From: Pseudoxanthomonas sp. Root65
GTDB lineage: Bacteria > Pseudomonadota > Gammaproteobacteria > Xanthomonadales > Xanthomonadaceae
Assembly: GCF_001427635.1 (NCBI RefSeq)
Contig: NZ_LMHA01000001.1
Coordinates: 1,329,501 to 1,393,500 of the forward strand
Length of the DNA stretch: 64,000 nucleotides
Reading direction: 5' to 3'
Shown one piece after another: positions 24,899 through 35,967 of this stretch. The notes under the pieces were generated by a model. It saw only the letters and a program-made list of their open reading frames with translations, made no database searches and had not been told where the DNA came from. A program made the position numbers and the translations under genes. Positions within the stretch are counted from its first letter, which is position 1. Every line of letters begins with the position of its first letter.

Positions 24899-25309
24899 TT
24901 ACTGCACGAAACCGATCTTCAGCATCTGCGCATTCTTGGCGGCGGCCAGGACCCTGGCCATCACTTCGTAGTGCGCTTCCGAGTTGGCTTCGATGCGCAG
25001 CTCGGGCTGGTTGGTCGGATCACGCTGGACTTCGTTTTCCATGCGGGTCTGCAGGTCCGCCACGTTCACCGGACTGTTGTTCCAGTAGATCGTGCCGTCG
25101 GCGTTGATCCGCAGGTCGATCGGCGGCGGCGGTTCCTTGATCTGCGGCGGCGGGTTGATCACACGCTGCGGCAGAGCCACTTCGATCGGGTACGTCATGA
25201 TCGGGGCGGTCACGATGAAGATGATCAGGAGCACCAGCATCACGTCCACCAGGGGCGTGACGTTGATGTCGGCCATGGGGCCCTTGCTTCCACCACTGCT
25301 GAATGCCAT
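24899..25309 (-). CDS. exbD2: Biopolymer transport protein ExbD, second copy
   Basis: 136 aa. ExbD topology: cytoplasmic N-terminus, transmembrane helix with Asp in [15 protein letters not shown], periplasmic domain of about 90 residues. Four bases after exbD1 and followed by a strong terminator. Xanthomonas species carry tonB-exbB-exbD1-exbD2 in this order, with exbD2 as the extra gene of the cluster; the match in order and strand supports the assignment. It probably forms mixed or alternative channels with ExbB. Confidence 0.92.
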   Translation of the reverse strand: MAFSSGGSKGPMADINVTPLVDVMLVLLIIFIVTAPIMTYPIEVALPQRVINPPPQIKEPPPPIDLRINADGTIYWNNSPVNVADLQTRMENEVQRDPTNQPELRIEANSEAHYEVMARVLAAAKNAQMLKIGFVQ

Positions 25310-25312
25310 GGC

Positions 25313-25738
25313 TTACTGCCCCTTCTCTTTCGTGGCCACGTAGCCGATGTCCAGCATGCCCTGACCCTGCGCGATCTTGGTGACGTCGGCAATGACGCCC
25401 ATCTTGGTCGTCTTGTCGCCACGCAGGTTGAGCTTCGGCTGCGGCTGCAGCTGGGCGGCGCTGGACAGGCGCGACTCGAGGATTTCCTTGCTGACCGGCT
25501 CGTCGCCCCAGTACAGGTCACCGTTTTCTTTCACGGAGATGGTGATCGGCGGGGTCTTCGGACCGTCCTCGTCGTCCTTCGCGATCTGGGGAGTTTCGGG
25601 CAGGTCGATCTTCACCTTGTGCGACATCAGCGGCGCCGTGATGATGAAGATGATCAGCAGCACCAACATCACGTCCACGAGGGGCGTGACGTTGATCTCG
25701 GCCATGGGGCCACCGCTATTACCACTACTGAAAGCCAT
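25313..25738 (-). CDS. exbD1: Biopolymer transport protein ExbD, first copy
   Basis: 141 aa. N-terminal [22 protein letters not shown] leads into the transmembrane helix with the proton-channel Asp; the periplasmic domain follows. With ExbB it forms the proton-driven motor that powers TonB-dependent outer-membrane uptake. It sits 46 bases downstream of exbB and is the first of three exbD genes; N-termini of copies one and two are nearly the same, suggesting a fairly recent duplication. Confidence 0.93.
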   Translation of the reverse strand: MAFSSGNSGGPMAEINVTPLVDVMLVLLIIFIITAPLMSHKVKIDLPETPQIAKDDEDGPKTPPITISVKENGDLYWGDEPVSKEILESRLSSAAQLQPQPKLNLRGDKTTKMGVIADVTKIAQGQGMLDIGYVATKEKGQ

Positions 25739-25784
25739 GACGGGCTCCGTCTAGAACGTTGCGTTGACTGCTTGTACCGCCGGC

Positions 25785-26534
25785 TCAGCGAACGCGCGAG
25801 CCGGTGGCGAAGAAGTCGTGCAGGTCGTGCGCGAACGTGTCGAACTTGGCGATGACCGCGGCGTTCGTCTTGCTGAAGAAGTTGTAGGCGAACACGGCCG
25901 GGATGGCGACGAACAGACCGATGGCGGTCATGATCAGCGCCTCACCCACCGGGCCGGCAACCGCGTCGATCGACGCCTGGCCGGTCGCACCGATGCGGAT
26001 CAGGGCGCCGTAGATGCCCCACACCGTACCCAGCAGACCCACGAACGGCGCGGTCGCACCGACGGTGGCGAGCAGCGTCATGCCGCCCTGCAGGTTGGTG
26101 CTTTCGCGGGTCACGGCCTGGCGCAGGGCGCGGTCCACGAACTCCGAGCGGCTCAGGGTTTCGCCCGAACCTTCCGAACGCTGGTGGTGGGCGGCGGCCT
26201 GGGCGGCGTCGAGCGCGATCTTGGAGAACGGCTCGTTCTTCGGCTGTTCTTCCATCAGGCGGATGGCGTCCTGCGCGTTCGGGGTTTCCCAGAAGGCGCT
26301 GGTGACGCGGTCGGCCTGACCCTTGAGGCGGCCGCTGCGCAGCACGTTGATGACGGTCCAGTACCAGGACATGGCCGACATGATGACCAGGGTGAGCAGC
26401 ACGACCCAGGAGACGATGAACTCGCCAGGCTTGCTGACCATCTCGGAGATCATGTGCTCGAAGCCCATCTGCGACAGGGCATTCGCGGCGTTGTTGCCCC
26501 CGGCGGCGGCGGCGAAAAGGGTTTCCTGCAGCAT
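25785..26534 (-). CDS. exbB: Biopolymer transport protein ExbB
   Basis: 249 aa. MotA/TolQ/ExbB proton channel: first transmembrane helix near residues 37-55, then a long cytoplasmic loop, and two further helices around GATAPFVGLLGTVWGIYGA and TAIGLFVAIPAVFAYNFF, which are the family signatures. Partner of ExbD and TonB in the inner membrane. It lies 73 bases after tonB on the same strand, so the operon is tonB-exbB-exbD1-exbD2. Confidence 0.95.
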   Translation of the reverse strand: MLQETLFAAAAGGNNAANALSQMGFEHMISEMVSKPGEFIVSWVVLLTLVIMSAMSWYWTVINVLRSGRLKGQADRVTSAFWETPNAQDAIRLMEEQPKNEPFSKIALDAAQAAAHHQRSEGSGETLSRSEFVDRALRQAVTRESTNLQGGMTLLATVGATAPFVGLLGTVWGIYGALIRIGATGQASIDAVAGPVGEALIMTAIGLFVAIPAVFAYNFFSKTNAAVIAKFDTFAHDLHDFFATGSRVR

Positions 26535-26607
26535 GACGCTTACCTTTATATAAGTGTTGATTGAGAGTGTTGCGGGTTACGTTGAACTTTGTCGATGCCC
26601 GATGGCA

Positions 26608-27282
26608 TCAGCCGCCCATGTTGAAGTCCACCGGCACGCGGACGCGGCCTGCAGCCTTCTGGCCATTGACGACGGAAGCATTGAAGCGCCACTTGCGTGC
26701 GGCGTCCATGGCGGCGCGATCGAGATCGCGGTTGCGGCTGGACTTCTCCACCGACACGTTGGTCACGTTGCCGTTCGCATCGACGTCGATGATCAGGATG
26801 ACCGTGCCTTCGATACCGGCACGCGCGGCGGCGGGCGGGTAACGCGGCGGGTTCATGTTCTTCGACGAGATATCGACGCTGGCGCCGATGTCCGGCGTCG
26901 GCGCCGGCGGGGCCGGCGGCGACGGCGGCGTCACGATGTCGGTCGGACGCGGCTCGGCGATATCGACCGGCGGCGCCTCGGGCGGCGGCGGCAGCGGCGT
27001 GGTCTTCGGCGGCGCCAGGTTCTTGACCGGCGGCGGCGGCGTATCCTGCGGCGGCGGCGGCGGCGGCGGCGGGGGAGGCGGCGGCGGGGCGTCGACGATC
27101 ACGACCGACGTGCGGCGCTCCTTGTCCTTCTCCGCCGGCGGGGCGACCGCCGGAATCAACAGCGCAAGCAGGGCCGCTGCATGCAATGCGATCACGAAGG
27201 CAATGCCGATGATACGGGGCCAGTTGAGGCTGTTGTCCTCTTCCTCTTCCCGGTACCTGTTGATGACCAGTTGTTCAGCCAT
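26608..27282 (-). CDS. tonB: Energy transducer TonB
   Basis: 224 aa. Cytoplasmic N-terminus, one membrane anchor (residues 24-46), a periplasmic Pro-rich spacer with an uninterrupted run of thirteen prolines followed by PPPP repeats, and the TonB C-terminal domain (YPPAAARAGIEGTV, VSVEKSSRNRDLDRAAMDAARKWRF). It couples the ExbB-ExbD motor to outer-membrane receptors. The upstream gap 27283-27440 should hold its promoter; I see no convincing Fur box. The Pro run makes the DNA highly repetitive on both strands. Confidence 0.95.
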   Translation of the reverse strand: MAEQLVINRYREEEEDNSLNWPRIIGIAFVIALHAAALLALLIPAVAPPAEKDKERRTSVVIVDAPPPPPPPPPPPPPQDTPPPPVKNLAPPKTTPLPPPPEAPPVDIAEPRPTDIVTPPSPPAPPAPTPDIGASVDISSKNMNPPRYPPAAARAGIEGTVILIIDVDANGNVTNVSVEKSSRNRDLDRAAMDAARKWRFNASVVNGQKAAGRVRVPVDFNMGG

Positions 27283-27440
27283 GCGCCAATTAACTCAAGG
27301 TTGATACGGGCACCGAGGCGCCTCGTTGATTCTGGGCCCTGCCAGTGATTTTCACCGGCGGAACCCCCAGCTTATACCAATCCGACGCTCCGGTGCCATC
27401 ATCCGTATGGATTATTGGCCTTCGGTGTCAGTCGATCCCG

Positions 27441-28631
27441 TTACGGCAGCGCAATGATCTTCTTCGCGTCTTCCGGCTTCTTCAAACCCTTCTCCAGCGC
27501 GGCGCGCGCGGCGGTCTTGGCTTCCGGGATGCGGTCCTCCTGCCACAGCACGCGCGCGAGGTTCAGGTAGGTGTCGCCGTTGGGCGCCAGCGGAGCGGCC
27601 TTCTGCCAGGCCTCGATGGCCTGCGGAATCTGCTCCGAGTAGTAGTACGCCTGCGCCAAGGCCAGCTGGGTCTGGTAGTCCGGCTTCAGCGCGCCCTTCT
27701 GCAGGCCCTCGTTGACGACGGAAATGACGTCCTTCTCGCGACCGTCCATGTTGGCGTAGGTCACGTAGAGCTGGCGGTATTCCTTATCTTCGGTGAGCTG
27801 GCCGGCAGCGCGCATCTTCTCGAGCGCCGCAGCGGCCTTGTCGAACTGGTCGGCCTGCTGGTAGGTGGCGACCAGGTTGAGCTGGGCCTTCTTGTCCGTC
27901 GGCGCCTTGGCGGCCATCTGCTCGGCGATCTTCACCGCGTCGGCCGGGCGGTCGGCGCCGACCAGCGAGGCCAGCAGCAGGCTGTACCAGCTGTCCTTGG
28001 GCTCCGGCGTCGCGGCGATGGCCTTCTCCAGCACCGGGATGGCGTCGGCGTACTTCTCCATCTGGTACAGCGCCTGGCCCTTCTGGATCAGATCTTCCGG
28101 ACGGTTGGACTTGGTCTCGGCCAGGTAACGGTCGAGATTGGCCATGCCGGGTTCGAACTCGTCGTCCTGCAGCTGCAGCTGCGCGAGCATCAGCAGCGAC
28201 TGGTAGTGGCTGTTGTTGTCCAGTGCATTGAGGTCGACCACTTGCTGCAGCAGCTGCTTGGCCGTCGCCATGTCGTCGAGGTTGTATGCAGCCTGCCCGC
28301 CCAGTTGCGCGGCCATCGCCTTGTCGTACTCGTTCGCGTTCGGCTCGGCCAGCAGCTCCTTGGCCAGGGCCAGCGTCTCGGCGTCGTTGTCTTCTTTCTC
28401 GTAGGCCTTGAAGAGCTTGCTCAGCTTGCCCTGCATCTTGCTGGACGCCTTGACCTTCGGCTCCTCACGCGTGGCGTCGGGGTAACGCACTTCGGGCTTG
28501 GCGCTGCTCTTGCGGCCACCGCGATCGGCGGAGCGGGCGTCGTACGCCACGGCATCGGCCACCACGGCGCCGCCGAACGCTGCCAGCAGCATCAGGCTGA
28601 GAAGGGTTTTCTTGGACGTGCGTTGCTTCAT
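27441..28631 (-). CDS. Periplasmic TPR-repeat protein
   Basis: 396 aa from ATG 28629-28631, with GAGG seven bases upstream. A signal peptide (LLSLMLLAAFGGAVVADAVA) is followed by a linker and about eight tetratricopeptide repeats (for example DLIQKGQALYQMEKYADAIPVLEKAIAATP and QTQLALAQAYYYSEQIPQAIEAWQKAAPLAP, given here only as landmarks of repeats five and eight). It should be a scaffold in the periplasm. It stands directly upstream of tonB on the same strand, so a role with the TonB system is possible but unproven. Confidence 0.85.
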   Translation of the reverse strand: MKQRTSKKTLLSLMLLAAFGGAVVADAVAYDARSADRGGRKSSAKPEVRYPDATREEPKVKASSKMQGKLSKLFKAYEKEDNDAETLALAKELLAEPNANEYDKAMAAQLGGQAAYNLDDMATAKQLLQQVVDLNALDNNSHYQSLLMLAQLQLQDDEFEPGMANLDRYLAETKSNRPEDLIQKGQALYQMEKYADAIPVLEKAIAATPEPKDSWYSLLLASLVGADRPADAVKIAEQMAAKAPTDKKAQLNLVATYQQADQFDKAAAALEKMRAAGQLTEDKEYRQLYVTYANMDGREKDVISVVNEGLQKGALKPDYQTQLALAQAYYYSEQIPQAIEAWQKAAPLAPNGDTYLNLARVLWQEDRIPEAKTAARAALEKGLKKPEDAKKIIALP

Positions 28632-28765
28632 GTCTAAACCTCGTGGGGCCATGCAGCGGAGGAATGATCCGTACCGTCTGCGTGCGGGGCCGGCAAAGCT
28701 ATCAGAAACCGGGGGAGGGCGGATACCGTTTCAGGTGTTGCGGAGCAGCAATACCGGAGCGTGTG

Positions 28766-29572
28766 TCAGCCGCATTTCGGCGCGTTTCCGGCCTTCCTGG
28801 CCGCCTCGTACGTGGGGACGAGGGACGGTGCATCGCGTTCCAACTCGCGGATGCGGTTGGCGGGATCGGGGTGGGTGGACAACCACTGCGGCGAACGGCC
28901 GCCGCTGGCCGCCATCATGTTCTGCCACAGGCCGACGGCCTGGCGCGGATCGAAGCCCGCCTGCGCCATCAGGCGCTGGCCGACGACATCGGCTTCGCTT
29001 TCCTGTTCGCGCGAGCCCGGGAGCAGGAACACGGTTTGTGCGGTCATTCCACCGATCTGACTTGCCGTATTGGCTGCGCCTTGACCATAGCGTGCGCCCA
29101 ACAGTGCGCTTACCAGGCCGACTCCCGTCTGCGCGCCCATCTGCCGCGTGATGCGCTCTTCATGATGCCGCGCGATCACATGGCCGATCTCGTGCCCGAG
29201 CACCGCCGCCAGCTGATCCTGGTTCTTGGCAACGGTGAAAATCCCGGTGTTCACGCCCACCTTGCCACCCGGCAGCGCGAACGCGTTCGGTTCCTTGTCG
29301 GTGAAGACCGCCGTTTCCCAGGCCACGCCGCGTTGCGCCGGCGGAAGCTGCCGCACCAGCGCGTTGACCACGCAGGTGACATAGGCGTTCTGCCGCGCAT
29401 CGCGGTTGAGGGTTTCCTTGGCCTTGGTCTCAGCGAAGGCCTGCGCGCCCAGCTGGTCCAGCTGCGCCTGCGAGACGCCGCCCACCATCTGGGTGCGCCC
29501 GGTGGGCGAGGTGGTGGTGGCGCAGGCGGTCAGCCCCAACACCATGGCGGTTCCGAGGATCCGGAGTTTCAT
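28766..29572 (-). CDS. M48 family metalloprotease lipoprotein
   Basis: 268 aa from ATG 29570-29572. The lipobox GLTAC places the lipidated Cys at residue 17. The zinc motif HEIGH is followed about 65 residues later by ESEAD, giving the third ligand. Such outer-membrane-associated proteases (LoiP/YcaL/BepA group) degrade misfolded envelope proteins. A longer start at 29614 would add residues before the signal peptide and is unlikely. The length, about 268, is usual for the LoiP type, and no TPR domain like that of BepA is present. Confidence 0.92.
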   Translation of the reverse strand: MKLRILGTAMVLGLTACATTTSPTGRTQMVGGVSQAQLDQLGAQAFAETKAKETLNRDARQNAYVTCVVNALVRQLPPAQRGVAWETAVFTDKEPNAFALPGGKVGVNTGIFTVAKNQDQLAAVLGHEIGHVIARHHEERITRQMGAQTGVGLVSALLGARYGQGAANTASQIGGMTAQTVFLLPGSREQESEADVVGQRLMAQAGFDPRQAVGLWQNMMAASGGRSPQWLSTHPDPANRIRELERDAPSLVPTYEAARKAGNAPKCG

Positions 29573-29641
29573 GCTCGCCCCCTGCAACATTACGTGACAC
29601 CCGAGTCTGGGCAAGCGCGTCTTAAACTTTCGTCAATCACA

Positions 29642-30481
29642 TTAAGCCGATACGTCGCCGTACACCTGCATCACCGCCAGCGCTATCGCATTGTTCAGGA
29701 TGTGGGCTGCGATCGGCGCCCACAGCGTCCCGGTCCGGCGGTAGACCCAGGCGAAGATCCCGCCCATGCCGGTGTAGACCAGGATCAGGAACAAGGTGCT
29801 GTCCGCCGGCTTGCCATTGAGCCCGGGCAGTTCGTGCACCAGTGCGAACACCATGCTGCTGAGGATCAGGCCCAGCACCGGCCAGCCCGCCTCCCACAGG
29901 CGTCCGAACAGCACGCGCCGGAACAGCAGCTCTTCGTACAGCGGCGCCAGCACGACGGCAAACAGCGTCAGAAACACCGGAAACCGGGCGAATCCGTCCT
30001 TGATCAGGTCAAGGTTGCTGGGCTGCAGGTCCAGCCCCAGCGCGCGACCACCCGCACTCATCAGGGTGCTGAACAGAAACGTCGCCAGTCCCGCCACCAG
30101 CGCCCAGCCCCACGTGCGGGGCAGGCGCAGGCGATCGAGGGATGCACGTCGTTCGGCGGGCGCCGCACGGCGTCGCCACAGGTACAACACCAGCGCCGTT
30201 CCGCCCGTGCCGACCAGCGTCATCACGATCAGGAAAAGGACCGGCGGCGTGCCGAGCCGGGCCTGTACTGCCGCCGCATCCAGCGTCCCGCCAGACTGCT
30301 GTGCCAGCTGGACGCCGCGCCACGCCGCCCAGCCGAACAGGCCGAGCATCAGCGTGGAAAACGACAGCGTGACGGCGAGCACCACGTCGAGCACGAACGC
30401 CGGCAGCACGCGGCGCAAGGGCAGGGCGGGCGGCGTCGATGCCGTGGGATCGGGCAGGGTGCGCACGTCGCTCACTCGCAC
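29642..30481 (-). CDS. CPBP family intramembrane metalloprotease
   Basis: 279 aa, about seven hydrophobic segments. CPBP (CAAX protease/bacteriocin-processing) motifs: EELLFRRVLF near residue 180, FALVHELP and HILNN, which supply the metal-binding Glu and His residues in the membrane. Substrate unknown; relatives cleave prenylated or bacteriocin peptides or act as immunity proteins. It lies four bases after the gyrB stop on the same strand, an arrangement seen in related genomes, so it is probably transcribed with gyrB. Confidence 0.9.
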   Translation of the reverse strand: MRVSDVRTLPDPTASTPPALPLRRVLPAFVLDVVLAVTLSFSTLMLGLFGWAAWRGVQLAQQSGGTLDAAAVQARLGTPPVLFLIVMTLVGTGGTALVLYLWRRRAAPAERRASLDRLRLPRTWGWALVAGLATFLFSTLMSAGGRALGLDLQPSNLDLIKDGFARFPVFLTLFAVVLAPLYEELLFRRVLFGRLWEAGWPVLGLILSSMVFALVHELPGLNGKPADSTLFLILVYTGMGGIFAWVYRRTGTLWAPIAAHILNNAIALAVMQVYGDVSA

Positions 30482-30485
30482 CGCC

Positions 30486-33032
<2,547 letters not shown>

Positions 33033-33062
33033 TTATAGCACTGGTGCGCACTTAGCCTCGGC

Positions 33063-34169
33063 TCAAGGCATCGGGGCAGGCTGCACGGCACCGTGTTCCA
33101 CGTGGAACCGCGTGCCTGGGTGGGTGCCTTCCTGCAGGCCAACCGGGAGTTCCGTGCCGGTGATGAAGACCTGCGCGCCACTGGCGAGCAGGCGATCCAG
33201 CAGGCGCCGTTGGTGATGACGGTCCAGCTCCGAGGCCAGGTCATCCAGCCCCACCACCGGCCATTCCCCGCGCCGACGGGCAAAGTCCTGCGCCTGCGCC
33301 AGCAGGCAGGACAACGCGGTGAGCTTGGCTTGGCCGCGGGACAGGGTTTCGCGGTCGGGGAACTGGGAGTATTCGATCCGCCAGTCCGCCCGGTGCGGTC
33401 CCACGGTGGTGTACCCCGCTGCGCGATCCCGGTCCCGTGCCAGCAGCAACGCATCGCCGAGCGACAGCTCCTGCCGGCGCCAGCCGGGGAGGAACACCAG
33501 CGTGGCGGCGCCCAGCGACGGCGCCAGCTCGGCCACCACGTCGGCAAGATCCTGCTGCAGGGCGTCGAGATAACGCTGGCGATGGTCGGTGAGGGGCTCG
33601 CCCGCATCGGCGAGCTCATGATCCCAGGCGTCCAGCTGCGCACCCGCCATACCGGCCTTCAGCAAGGCATTGCGCTGCTTGAGGGCGCGGGCATAACGGC
33701 GCCACAAGGGGAGGAACCCTCCGTCGCGTCCCTGTTCCACGTGGAACAAGCCCCAATCCATGAAACGCCGCCGGGGCTCACCGCCACCGGTCACCAACGC
33801 GTGGCTGCCCGGCTCGAAGCTGACCACGGCCAGTGCGGCGCACAGATCACCCAGCTGGGCAACGTTCTCGCCATCCAGGCGTCCGGTCCACGCTTGTCCG
33901 GTGTGCCGCAGTCCCGCGCGGCGCACGCGCGACTGGGCCGCTTCCCGCCATTCGACGAAGACTTCCACGGCATCGGAACGGGTCCGCACGAGTCCATCGC
34001 GCACACGGCCCCGGAAACTGCGGCCATAGGCCATCAGGTGCAGCGCCTCCAGCAGGCTGGTCTTGCCCGCGCCGTTGTCGCCCGTGATCAGGTTGAGGCC
34101 GGGTTCCGGCGCCAGCGCCACATGCTCGAAACGCCTGAGGCCGCTGGCCTCGAGTCGGGTCACCTGCAT
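33063..34169 (-). CDS. recF: DNA replication and repair protein RecF
   Basis: 368 aa. SMC/ABC-type ATPase of the RecFOR gap-repair pathway: Walker A GDNGAGKTS near residue 31, signature LSRGQAK and Walker B VVGLDDLASELD. Located between dnaN and gyrB on the same strand. Two parS-like palindromes lie inside the coding sequence, one near the 3' end (33094-33109) and one central (33733-33748), encoding Phe-His-Val-Glu in both cases, which may constrain evolution here. Confidence 0.97.
   Translation of the reverse strand: MQVTRLEASGLRRFEHVALAPEPGLNLITGDNGAGKTSLLEALHLMAYGRSFRGRVRDGLVRTRSDAVEVFVEWREAAQSRVRRAGLRHTGQAWTGRLDGENVAQLGDLCAALAVVSFEPGSHALVTGGGEPRRRFMDWGLFHVEQGRDGGFLPLWRRYARALKQRNALLKAGMAGAQLDAWDHELADAGEPLTDHRQRYLDALQQDLADVVAELAPSLGAATLVFLPGWRRQELSLGDALLLARDRDRAAGYTTVGPHRADWRIEYSQFPDRETLSRGQAKLTALSCLLAQAQDFARRRGEWPVVGLDDLASELDRHHQRRLLDRLLASGAQVFITGTELPVGLQEGTHPGTRFHVEHGAVQPAPMP
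33094..33109. promoter_or_regulatory. parS-like ParB site 1
   Basis: TGTTCCACGTGGAACC, matching the proteobacterial parS consensus TGTTNCACGTGRAACN. It is inside the 3' end of recF, close to the origin, where parS clusters occur. Confidence 0.88.
33733..33748. promoter_or_regulatory. parS-like ParB site 2
   Basis: TGTTCCACGTGGAACA, a perfect 16-bp palindrome identical to site 3, in the middle of recF. Confidence 0.9.
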
Positions 34170-34375
34170 CGGGGCGCCACCGCCGCCGGTTCGATGGCCC
34201 CGGAACCGGCGACCGGAAGCGGATGACGGACGGCGGAGCCTGAGAAGAGGGTGGGCATGGGGTCATTGTAGCTTGCGGCGGCCAGGCGCCCGATCCGTCC
34301 GTTGCGGCACGCTTGCGGGCAGACGGGCAGGCTCGAAATCATGGCTTCTCGCGCACTATCGGTGTCCACAAACGA

Positions 34376-34402
34376 CATCGCCCGGCTCGGGGCCGGGCGA
34401 TG
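34376..34402 (-). terminator. Hairpin downstream of dnaN
   Basis: CATCGCCCGGC (34376-34386) and GCCGGGCGATG (34392-34402) form an 11-bp stem; on the minus strand only a weak TCGTTTG follows. It lies between dnaN and recF beside parS site 3 and may end or attenuate the dnaN transcript. The rest of the 260-base gap shows nothing clear. Confidence 0.5.
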
Positions 34403-34406
34403 GTCG

Positions 34407-34422
34407 TGTTCCACGTGGAACA
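34407..34422. promoter_or_regulatory. parS-like ParB site 3
   Basis: TGTTCCACGTGGAACA, perfect palindrome, eight bases beyond the dnaN stop codon. With sites 1 and 2 it forms a 1.3-kb cluster next to the origin. Confidence 0.9.
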
Positions 34423-34429
34423 GGATCGG

Positions 34430-35530
34430 TCAGAGGCGCAGCGGCATCACCACGTGGCGAGACTTCTCGCTGCTGGCTTCGCGGACCAGGGCCGACGAAT
34501 TGGCGTCGCGCAGCTGCAGGACGATGTGCTCGTCGCGCAATGCCGACAGCGCGTCCAGCAGATAGTTGACGTTGAAGCCGATCGCCAGGCCATCGACCTT
34601 GGTGTCGGCCTCGATCTCTTCCTGGGCTTCTTCCTGCTCGGGATTGTGTGCGCTGATCTTCAGCTGGCCGGGCGACACTTCGACGCGCACGCCGCGGTAC
34701 TTCTCGTTGGACAGGATGGCGGCACGCTGCAGCGCGGCCCGCAGCACTTCGCGGTCCAGCAGCACTTCGCGGTCGGCGCCGATCGGAATCACCGCTGCGT
34801 AATCCGGGAAGCGGCCGTCGATCAGCTTGGAGGTGAAGGTGACATCGTCGCGCTTCACGCGGATATGGCTGCGGCCGACTTCCAGTTCCAGCGACCGGTC
34901 GCCGCCTTCCAGCAGGCGTTGCAGCTCGGTCACGCCCTTGCGCGGAACGATGATTTGGCGCTTGCCCACCGCAGCGCCTTCCAGCTGCGACTCGCACATG
35001 GCCAGACGATGTCCGTCAGTGGCCACGCAACGCAGGGTCCGCTCGCTGAGGTCGAACAGCAGGCCGTTGAGGTAATAGCGCACGTCCTGCTGGGCCATGG
35101 CGAACGAAGTCCGTTCGATGAGCTCCTTCAGCGTCGCTTCCGGCACCTCGATCCGCTCGGTCGCCTCGACCTCGTCCACCGACGGGAAATCGTTCGCGGG
35201 CAGAGTGGCGAGCGTGAAGCGGCTGCGCCCGGCCTGCACAGTGACCTTGTCGCCGGTCTGGCTGACGGTCACCTTGCTGCCGTCGGGGAGGGCGCGAATG
35301 ATGTCGAACAGCTTGCGGGCCGGAATGGTGGTCTCGCCGTCCTGCGCGTCATCGACGGCACTGCGGGAAATCATCTCCACTTCCAGATCGGTACCCGTCA
35401 GCGACAGCTGGCCGTTCTGTACCTGCACCAGGAAATTAGCCAGGACCGGCAGCGTCTGCCGGCGTTCGACCACGTTGACCACCTGGGCCAAGGGCTTGAG
35501 GAATGCTTCGCGCTGCAGACTGAAACGCAT
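34430..35530 (-). CDS. dnaN: DNA polymerase III beta subunit (sliding clamp)
   Basis: 366 aa, the usual length for the beta clamp. Three topologically similar domains; the start MRFSLQREAFLKPLAQVVNV and the conserved end HVVMPLRL are typical. Dimeric ring that tethers polymerase III to DNA. Located downstream of dnaA across the presumed oriC and upstream of recF, all on the minus strand. Confidence 0.98.
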   Translation of the reverse strand: MRFSLQREAFLKPLAQVVNVVERRQTLPVLANFLVQVQNGQLSLTGTDLEVEMISRSAVDDAQDGETTIPARKLFDIIRALPDGSKVTVSQTGDKVTVQAGRSRFTLATLPANDFPSVDEVEATERIEVPEATLKELIERTSFAMAQQDVRYYLNGLLFDLSERTLRCVATDGHRLAMCESQLEGAAVGKRQIIVPRKGVTELQRLLEGGDRSLELEVGRSHIRVKRDDVTFTSKLIDGRFPDYAAVIPIGADREVLLDREVLRAALQRAAILSNEKYRGVRVEVSPGQLKISAHNPEQEEAQEEIEADTKVDGLAIGFNVNYLLDALSALRDEHIVLQLRDANSSALVREASSEKSRHVVMPLRL

Positions 35531-35967
35531 GAGTGTTGGAGCCCCTTCGCTTTGGATTTTTAAGACTAAAAGCTTAAAAGCTGGTGGTGGTGGTAGGCCT
35601 GAAAAGCCGGGAAAACCTACCTAACCCCATGAATATATTCTGTTTTTTGTTCCTGCAACCCGGTGGACAGGGGTGCCTGCGCCTGTGGTGGAACCTGTGG
35701 ACAACTTTTGGCCGGGAATCCATGCACATCTTATCCACAGATGCCCCGCCCACTTGCCCACCACGTTGTCCGTTGCTGGCCGTTTCCGCCTTGCTTACAG
35801 TGCCAGCCACGCCGGGAGGTGATGGCTCGTGGCGCCCGCATTGACAGGATCACCCGCCTCCACGACGACCCGCCGCCCAGCCCCTCCGATCCCGACACCG
35901 CCACTGCTTACGCCCGACCCGCAACCGTCGCCGCCATTCGTGCTTGCGTGCGACGGAGATGTTGCCT
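35531..35967. other. Probable origin of replication (oriC), dnaN-dnaA gap
   Basis: 437 bases without a gene. A perfect DnaA box TTATCCACA is at 35731-35739 and a near-consensus box (TGTGGACAA, reverse of TTGTCCACA) at 35696-35704; GGTGGACAGG at 35661 is a weaker one. The part nearest dnaN (35553-35660) is strikingly AT-rich for this genome (runs such as TTTTTAAGACTAAAAGCTTAAAA and ATGAATATATTC, quoted as separate landmarks), fitting a DNA-unwinding element. Genes change direction on the far side of dnaA. The dnaN promoter must also lie here. Confidence 0.8.

Noticed and set aside
26980..27100. A CGG-type microsatellite
   Set aside because: It encodes the Pro-rich spacer of TonB and is explained by the protein.
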